Below, piece by piece: positions 57,868-64,000 of a DNA stretch of 64,000 nt. The notes under the pieces were generated by a model. It was not told where the DNA came from, did not search any database, and saw only the letters and a program-made list of their open reading frames with translations. Position 1 is the stretch's first letter. The number at the start of each line of letters is the position of its first letter. The position numbers and the translations under genes are program-made. The stretch is from assembly GCF_030272615.1 (NCBI RefSeq), contig NC_081409.1, forward strand, positions 247,662,502 to 247,726,501. Direction: 5' to 3'. The stretch comes from Cryptomeria japonica. Lineage: Eukaryota > Streptophyta > Pinopsida > Cupressales > Cupressaceae.

Positions 57868-60500
57868 TTCCTCGTGTGCACAAATCAACATTGTGAGTGC
57901 ATCTAGGTGGGAGTGTTTACACTAGGAATGCCCATGTTGTGCATCCCAAAGCACCAGAACGTCGAGAGTCATACCCTACCGGTGAGATCTCTCAAGTGCC
58001 TTGAGTCCAAAAAATTGTCACAATTTGACGGACTGTTTCTTCCAATCCACGACACATAAGGTTGATCTGTTTGATCTTGTGGGGTTGCGTGAGGGTCCTC
58101 TACAATGGCCTATCTCGGTTTTTGATGACTTAGAGCCATTTTCAATTAGTAGCATTTTTTCACCTGCTCAAAAAATCGTCAGTTGCTTGCAAGGAAAAGT
58201 TGCAAGATTGGCTAGAATTGATTACGTTCCTTGTGTGCACAAACCGACGTCATGAGCGTATCCATGGGGGCATTTTTATGCTAGGTGTGCCCCTATTGTG
58301 CATCCCAAATCACCAGAACGTCGAGAGTCATACCCTACCAGTGAGATCTCTCAAGTGCCCTGAGTCCAAAAAATTGTCAAAATTTGATGGACTGTTTCTT
58401 CCAATCCACGACACATACGGTCGATCTGTTTGATCTCGTGGGGTCAAGTGAGGGTCCTCTACAATGTCTTATCTTAGTTTTTGATGACTCAAAGCCATTT
58501 TCAATTAGTAGCATTTTTTCGCCTACTCAAAAAACCGTCAGTTGCTTGCAAGGAAAAGTTGCAAGATTGGCTAGAATTGATTATGTTCCTCGTGTGCACA
58601 AAAAAATGTCTCAAGCACATCTAGGTGGGCATGTTTACACTAAGAATTCCCCTATCATGCATTCCAAAGCACCAGAACGTTGAGAGTCATACCCTACCGA
58701 TGAGATCTCTCAAGTGCCCTGAGTCCAAAAAATTGTCAAAATTTGACGGACTGTTTCTTCCAATCCATGACATATATGGTCGATCTGTTTGATCTCATGG
58801 GGTAAAGTGAGGGTCCTCTACAATGGCCTATCTTGGTTTTGATGACTCGGAGCCATTTTGAATTAGTAGCATTTTTTCGCCTGCTCAAAAAACTGTCAAT
58901 TACTTGCAAGGAAAAGTTGCAAGATTGGCTAGAATTGATTATGTTCCTTGTGTGCACAAACCAACATCGCAAGCATTTCTGGGTGGGCATGTTTATGCTA
59001 GGAATTCCCCTATCATGCATCCCAAGGCACTAGAACGTCGAGAGTCATACCCTACCGATGAGATCTCTCAAGTGCCTTGAGTCCAAAAAATTATCAAAAT
59101 TTGACGGACTGTTTCTTCCAATCCATGACACATACAGTCGATCTGTTTGATCCTGTTGGGTCGAGTGAGGGTCCTCTAAAATGGTCTATCTCTATTTTCG
59201 ATGACTCAAAGCCATTTTCAATTAGTAATATTTTTTTGCCTACTCAAAAAACCGTCAGTTGCTTGCAAGGAAAAGTTGGAAGATTGGCTAGAATTGATTT
59301 TGTTCCTCGTGTGCACAAACCGACATCACAAGCACATCCATGTGGGAATTTTTATGCTAGGTGTGCCCCTATTGTGCATCCCAAAGCACCAGAACATTGA
59401 GAGTCATACCCTACCAGTGAGATCTCTCAAGTGCCCTGAGTCCAAAAAATTGTCAAAATTTGATGGACTATTTCTTCCAATCCACAACACATACGGTCGA
59501 TCTGTTTGATCTTGTGGGGTCAAGTGAGGGTCCTCTACAATGGCCTATCTCGGTTTTCAACGACTCAAAGCCATTTTCAATTAGTAGCATTTTTTCGCCT
59601 ACTCAAAAAACCGTCAGTTCCTTGCAAGGAAAAGTTGCAAGATTGGCTAGAATTGATTATGTTCCTCGTGTGCACAAAATGACATCTTGAGCGCATCTAG
59701 GTGGACATGTTTATGCTAGGAATTCCCCTATAATGCATCCCAAAGAACCAGAACATCGAGAGTCATACCCTACCGATGAGATCTCTCAAGTGCCCTGAGT
59801 CCAAAAAATTGTCAAAATTTGACGGACTGTTTCTTCCAATCCACGACACATACGGTCGATCTGTTTGATCCCGTGGGGTCAATTGATGGTCCTCTACAAT
59901 GGCCTATCTTGGTTTTGATGACTTGGAGCCATTTTGAATTAGTAGCATTTTTTCGCCTGCTCAAAAAACTGTTAGTTGCTTGCAAGGAAAAGTTGCAAGA
60001 TTGGCTAGAATTGATTCTGTTCCTTGTGTGCACAAACCAATGTCGCAAGTGTGTCTAGGTGGGCATGTTTATGCTAGGCATGCCCCTATCATGAATCCCA
60101 AGGCACCAGAACATCAAGAGTCATACCCTACCGATGAGATCTCTCAAGTGCCCTTAGTCCAAAAAATTGTCAAAATTTGACGAACTGTTTCTTCCAATCC
60201 ATGACACATACGGTCGATCTGTTTGATCTCGTGGGGTCGAGTGAGGGTCCTCTAAAATTTTCTATCTTGGTTTTCGATGACTCAAAGCCATTTTCAATTA
60301 GTAGCATTTTTTTGCCTACTCAAAAAACCGTCAGTTACTTGCAAGGAAAAGTTGCAAGATTGGCTAGAATTGATTCTATTCCTCATGTGCACAAACCGAC
60401 ATCGCGAGCGCATCTGGGTGGGCATGTTTACTCTAGGAATGCCCCTATCATGCATCCCAAAGCACCAAAACGTCGAGTGTCATACCCTACTGACGCAATG
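57868..60500 (+). repeat. 359-bp satellite, about 7.3 units
   Basis: The landmark gagagtcataccctacc occurs at 57964, 58323, 58682, 59040, 59399, 59758, 60116 (one base changed) and 60475, spacing 358-359 bp. Each unit contains caatccacgacacatacgg, ggtcgatctgtttgat, gcaaggaaaagttgcaag and gctagaattgat. Each unit also keeps an open frame of about 80-105 codons (GKVARLARIDYVPRVHK, HPKAPERRESYPTDEIS), which suggests it arose from a coding exon, although the period is not a multiple of three. It lies between two converging genes. Confidence 0.95.
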
Positions 60501-60813
60501 TAGAAGTTGCTTGACAACTTTTTTGATAATTTTTTTGACAACAATGACAATTTTTGCTCAAATTGTATCTAGTCTCAATCTATCACCTCTATGACCCTAT
60601 AATGACTCAAATAATTATCCATGATTATACAAGAATCAAGAATGCTCATGATTGACCAGGGACACATCACATATACTCAAAACATAGTCACAAAACATTG
60701 ACACACAAAATAGTCACAAAACATTGTCACATATTATTCAAAAATTTGCCTCTAAATATGGTCAAATCAGCTCTTGGCTATTTGATTATACAAAAAGTTG
60801 TCTTACAAATAAT

Positions 60814-61041
60814 CTCATGGGCTTTTATACAAAATTTGTCATTATAATATATACGATTTAGCTCATCGCCATTTTAATATACAAATCATCTCATGGGCTT
60901 TTATACAAAATTTGGCATTACAATATGTGTGATTCAACTCATCGCCATTTTAATATACAAATCATCTCATGGGCTTTTATACAAAATTTGGCATTACAAT
61001 ATGTGTGATTCAGCTCATCGCCTTTTTAATATACAAAATTT
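60814..61041 (+). repeat. 76-bp tandem repeat, three units, then decayed copies
   Basis: ctcatgggcttttatacaaa starts at 60814, 60890 and 60966. Shorter decayed versions (ctcattgccacttaaatat, ctcatgggcatttatatat) continue to about 61140. It is near the 3' end of the minus-strand transposase-like gene. Confidence 0.9.
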
Positions 61042-61212
61042 GGCATGTACATATGTACAAATTAGCTCATTGCCACTTAAATATACAAAATTATGCCCCT
61101 AAACATGTAAAAATCAGCTCATGGGCATTTATATATACAAAAAATGAATATAGAACAATTCGTCGATGATTCATAAAAAATTCTCAAAATCATTCTACTC
61201 TGAATCATAGAA

Positions 61213-64000
61213 TCAATCAAGTGAGCCTTCAGGATTGACTCTAACCCATAGTGTGTCAAGTATTGCCTCGTGGTCAGATTCATGAACTTTCCATAAAATC
61301 TTGTTATGAGGTCTACCACGATACTTCATCAAATGAATATTTGTTGCAACAACAAGGTTAGAGAAATGGAGAATATGTCTGTGTGTTTCAAAGTCCTCGA
61401 ACAACCAAACATCAGAATTCTTGATAGGGTATCTCCGAAGCCATGTTCTTGTCATGACAACAGACCCTATTGGGTACTCAATACCCTCTCTATTAATGAT
61501 TGTGGTTGTCAATTTTCTTTTAGGCTCAACACAACGACACACATAGTAATATGTTCCTTCTTCATTGTTCTCTTCTGCAACAATTGCATACACATGACCT
61601 TCATTTTATAAAGTGTTAATTACACATGACCTTCATTTTATAAAGTGTTAATTAATACCAAAAATAAAGTATGATGTACAACAAAATGAACCAAAAAGAA
61701 TACTAGAAAAAAATTTAACTCAAAAAATCACCTGAATCCACTAGGTCGGATACATGGTCAAAATCCAATGATGTCTCCATCTTGCTCAATTGTAGTGCTT
61801 TGGGAATTTGATATGAATCAATGGGAACCAATGGTCTACAAGACCATTTGTCAACCCACTCTTTTGATTCACATTCTTCCCACAAACAATGCATGCATGA
61901 AGAGCAAAAACATACCATCTGTCTCGTATAAATTACCAATGAACTTGAATTTGAACTCATAAATGAGTGCATGTCACTCAATCCTGCAACTATACAACAA
62001 TCTAGATAGTTTTCAATGTTAGATTCAGTAATCAACCAAAAATATCTATGAACCAATTATGTACCTAGATTACCTAGACCCATCGCAGACTTACACCATC
62101 GCACAATTTTTTCTGCATCTACCAACTTAGCACCACCTTCGCACTTCAATTCTTCCCTGGCTAGGGCTCTTTTCACACATGCTCTTGCACTATCGTGCTC
62201 TCCCTTACCATGTCTAGCCTCAGTGAAATTCCAAAAATCTTGTACACCTCTTGTCACATGCATCCTTGTCAGCCAATAAAACATCCTTGCATTCTTGAAT
62301 TGTGCAGTGCAATTATCTGACCATATTAAGTGTCGGTTGTATTGTATGTTCCTTTCCCTTAAACTATCATAGAAAACTTTAAAGCATCCTTGTACAAACT
62401 CCGATGAATGAGTATGACCATCACTTATGTAGAAGTGATACTCTCTTACAACCTTTCTATCCTCCTCTATGCTATCATCTGCATGCATGAATGCTATGTG
62501 TACAAAAATAGAAACTTGTGTAGAGTGATAATACATGGATTGCACTTCATTTTGAGGTTGTAGTGTATAATTTTCAGCGAAATCAATGATAGAGACAATG
62601 GTGCCAAGAGGAAATGTGTCCTTACACAACTTGAATTGCTCATCTAACCATTGAGCTCTATGTGTATGCATTATGTACTCATAAACTAGTTTCTCTTGAA
62701 ACATTTTCATAAATTGAGCTACACATATATCATTTTTCACTAGCTCACATCTCTTCAAATCTTTTCCATCTTTAAATCCATATGTGACTATCTTGTATTT
62801 TCCAAAAGAAACTAGTTTCGTACCAATTTCATGTGTGCTCTCCAAATGTATGCATCTTGGTAAACATTGCAAACCACCACATATAGCACAAGAACCTTCC
62901 AAACAAGGCATCTTATAATAAATGCAACCATCATGTCTATTACATAGCACACTTGAAATAAATTCTCTTGCCGACTTAGGAGGTGCTTGTATATTACATT
63001 CCTACAAAACATCATTAGTGTGCAAAGTATAACAAATATGATGAAAAATATCATAATGCATGGAAAATTCAATATGCATCCTACAACAACACGTGGTGCG
63101 TACATGATTAATCTTAATATAAAAAGGTTTTGCCATTTCAAAAAATCTTTGAGAAATTTTTATTTGAGGAAAGTTTTGAAGGTATCTTTCATAAAATTTA
63201 GTTTGAGTCATATCCAAATAGTGTTTCGCATGTGGCTCATGATTTTTAGACCCAATTTGCCTTCTAAAAACATCTCTTTGGTTGGGTGATACTCTTGTGT
63301 TGTCATGCCAAAAATTTTCAATTAATGTTTTTAGTGCATCTACAACAACCTTGTCTTTATGTGGTAGTCTACCTGAGAATTCTCAAAGAGAATTATTGTT
63401 AGGTTCCTCTATTTGTTCTTGCCTCTTTAATGCTTTACTTAATGTTGTTCTACTAACGTTCAATGACTTACTTGTTTTGCTTATCAAATGGTCTTTTTTT
63501 ATTTTCTTTCTCATTATGGTTGATGTAATGACACATCGAGTAGCATTAGAATCTTTACTACATGATTTTGAACCAATAGATTGATATGCATCAAATAGGT
63601 TTCTGACAATAGTTCTTTCACTGTTACTTTCAGATGATCTTAGGCCTAGAATTTTCATTGTCTCTCTAAAATTCAAATTTTTAATCATTTGAACAATTAA
63701 TTGACATCTTGCTGTTTGATTTAAGTTTTTAAAATAGCTTTTCCATATTCTTTTAACCATTCTCCTACAAGTTCATTCATTCATTTTATTGGGCATTGAC
63801 TTCAATATATTCTCATCAATGTCAATTAGATACTTTGGTGCATTATGTACATTCAATTCATCAAGTAGAGAAGGTGTAATATGTTCATCATTTAATTTAT
63901 TAATCAATGTGGTATCTTCTTCAATTGCATTAGGTTCAAACGGTAAATTATCAAATGTTTCTTCTTCAATTGCATTAGGTGCATTATATTCGTTTGGTAA
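61213..64000 (-). pseudogene. RNase-H/DDE-like transposase-type gene, 3' part, runs off the window
   Basis: One minus-strand frame runs from the window edge to a donor at about 62065, broken by TGA (about 63779), TGA (63383) and TAG (63002). An N-terminal helical region (MVKRIWKSYFKNLNQTARCQ, DHLISKTSKSLNVSRTTLSK) comes first. Then come YLQNFPQIKISQRFFEMAKP and a cysteine cluster (CNRHDGC, CLEGSCAICGGLQC). The core follows: DFAENYTLQPQNEVQ, HFYISDGHTHSS, WSDNCTAQFKNARMF and FTEARHGKGEHDSARA. I recall the motif set DFAENY, DG/NC-AQ-K, HGKG-D from a widespread uncharacterised family, best known from animals; acidic residues in these blocks are candidates for catalysis. Two further exons (about 61989-61732 and 61598-61213) end in NPEGSLD. 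The start lies outside the window. Confidence 0.75.
61591..61654. repeat. 32-bp exact tandem duplication at a splice acceptor
   Basis: The 32 bases starting cacatgaccttcatttta at 61591 are repeated exactly at 61623. On the minus strand this duplicates the AATGAAG acceptor and first bases of the last exon of the transposase-like gene. Confidence 0.95.

Noticed and set aside
57868-60500. Polyprotein made of repeated peptide units
   Set aside because: The 358-359-bp period shifts the frame in each unit and each unit has stops, so the array cannot be translated as one protein.

Overview
The window looks like intergenic nuclear DNA of a large plant genome. It is AT-rich, packed with nested and decayed transposable elements, and has GT-AG introns. 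The copia elements carry a coiled-coil gag, and the long plant-specific ORFs resemble what I associate with gymnosperms. A conifer-like host is my inference and is not shown by any marker gene. I see no intact ordinary host gene. The only recognisable host-type gene is an intron-bearing, broken copy of the large subunit of replication protein A (RPA1) at 3.5-5.7 kb on the minus strand.

Layout. 0.2-1.9 kb: TA-rich low complexity and a tandem duplication. 3.5-5.7 kb: RPA1-like pseudogene. 7.9-10.7 kb: a cluster of direct, inverted and tandem repeats of 100-350 bp. 12.4-14.1 kb: a gag-only copia-like remnant with a polypurine tract and an LTR start; a tRNA-derived SINE with target-site duplications sits in the LTR. 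14.7-37.7 kb: an old plus-strand copia element (Copia-1) split by two insertions. The first (16332-27450, TSD gaatg) is a minus-strand LTR pair with only 155 bp between the LTRs. One of its LTRs is itself split by an 8.9-kb CACTA transposon (18496-27382, TSD cat). The CACTA carries a 3.4-kb inverted repeat, and a small TIR element is lodged in one arm of that repeat. The second insertion in Copia-1 (28984-37630, TSD cttta) is a complete-length but stop-riddled minus-strand copia (Copia-2). 37.7-43.2 kb: an LTR element with no recognisable pol (LARD-like) that truncates Copia-1. 45.8-54.2 kb: two diverged copies of a very long plant-specific ORF. The first keeps one frame over 1,214 codons despite twelve internal stops, ten of them TAG.

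54.3-64 kb is the most interesting part. A five-copy array of palindromic GCGCGTACGCGC-like sites on an exact 29-bp period precedes a plus-strand gene made of many small exons, the later ones all multiples of three. A 359-bp satellite follows. Converging on these from the right edge is a minus-strand gene for an RNase-H/DDE-like transposase-type protein (DFAENY, SDNCTAQFK and HGKG..D motifs), which runs off the window. Together these look like the left part and middle of a large two-gene DNA transposon that I cannot assign to a named superfamily.

How the parts relate: most features record the order of insertion (Copia-1, then the LTR pair, then the CACTA; Copia-2 and the LARD separately). Decay is dominated by TAG stops, as expected if cytosine methylation of silenced elements drives C-to-T change. 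The long inverted repeat in the CACTA could give a hairpin transcript, which would bear on silencing of its family; that is inference.
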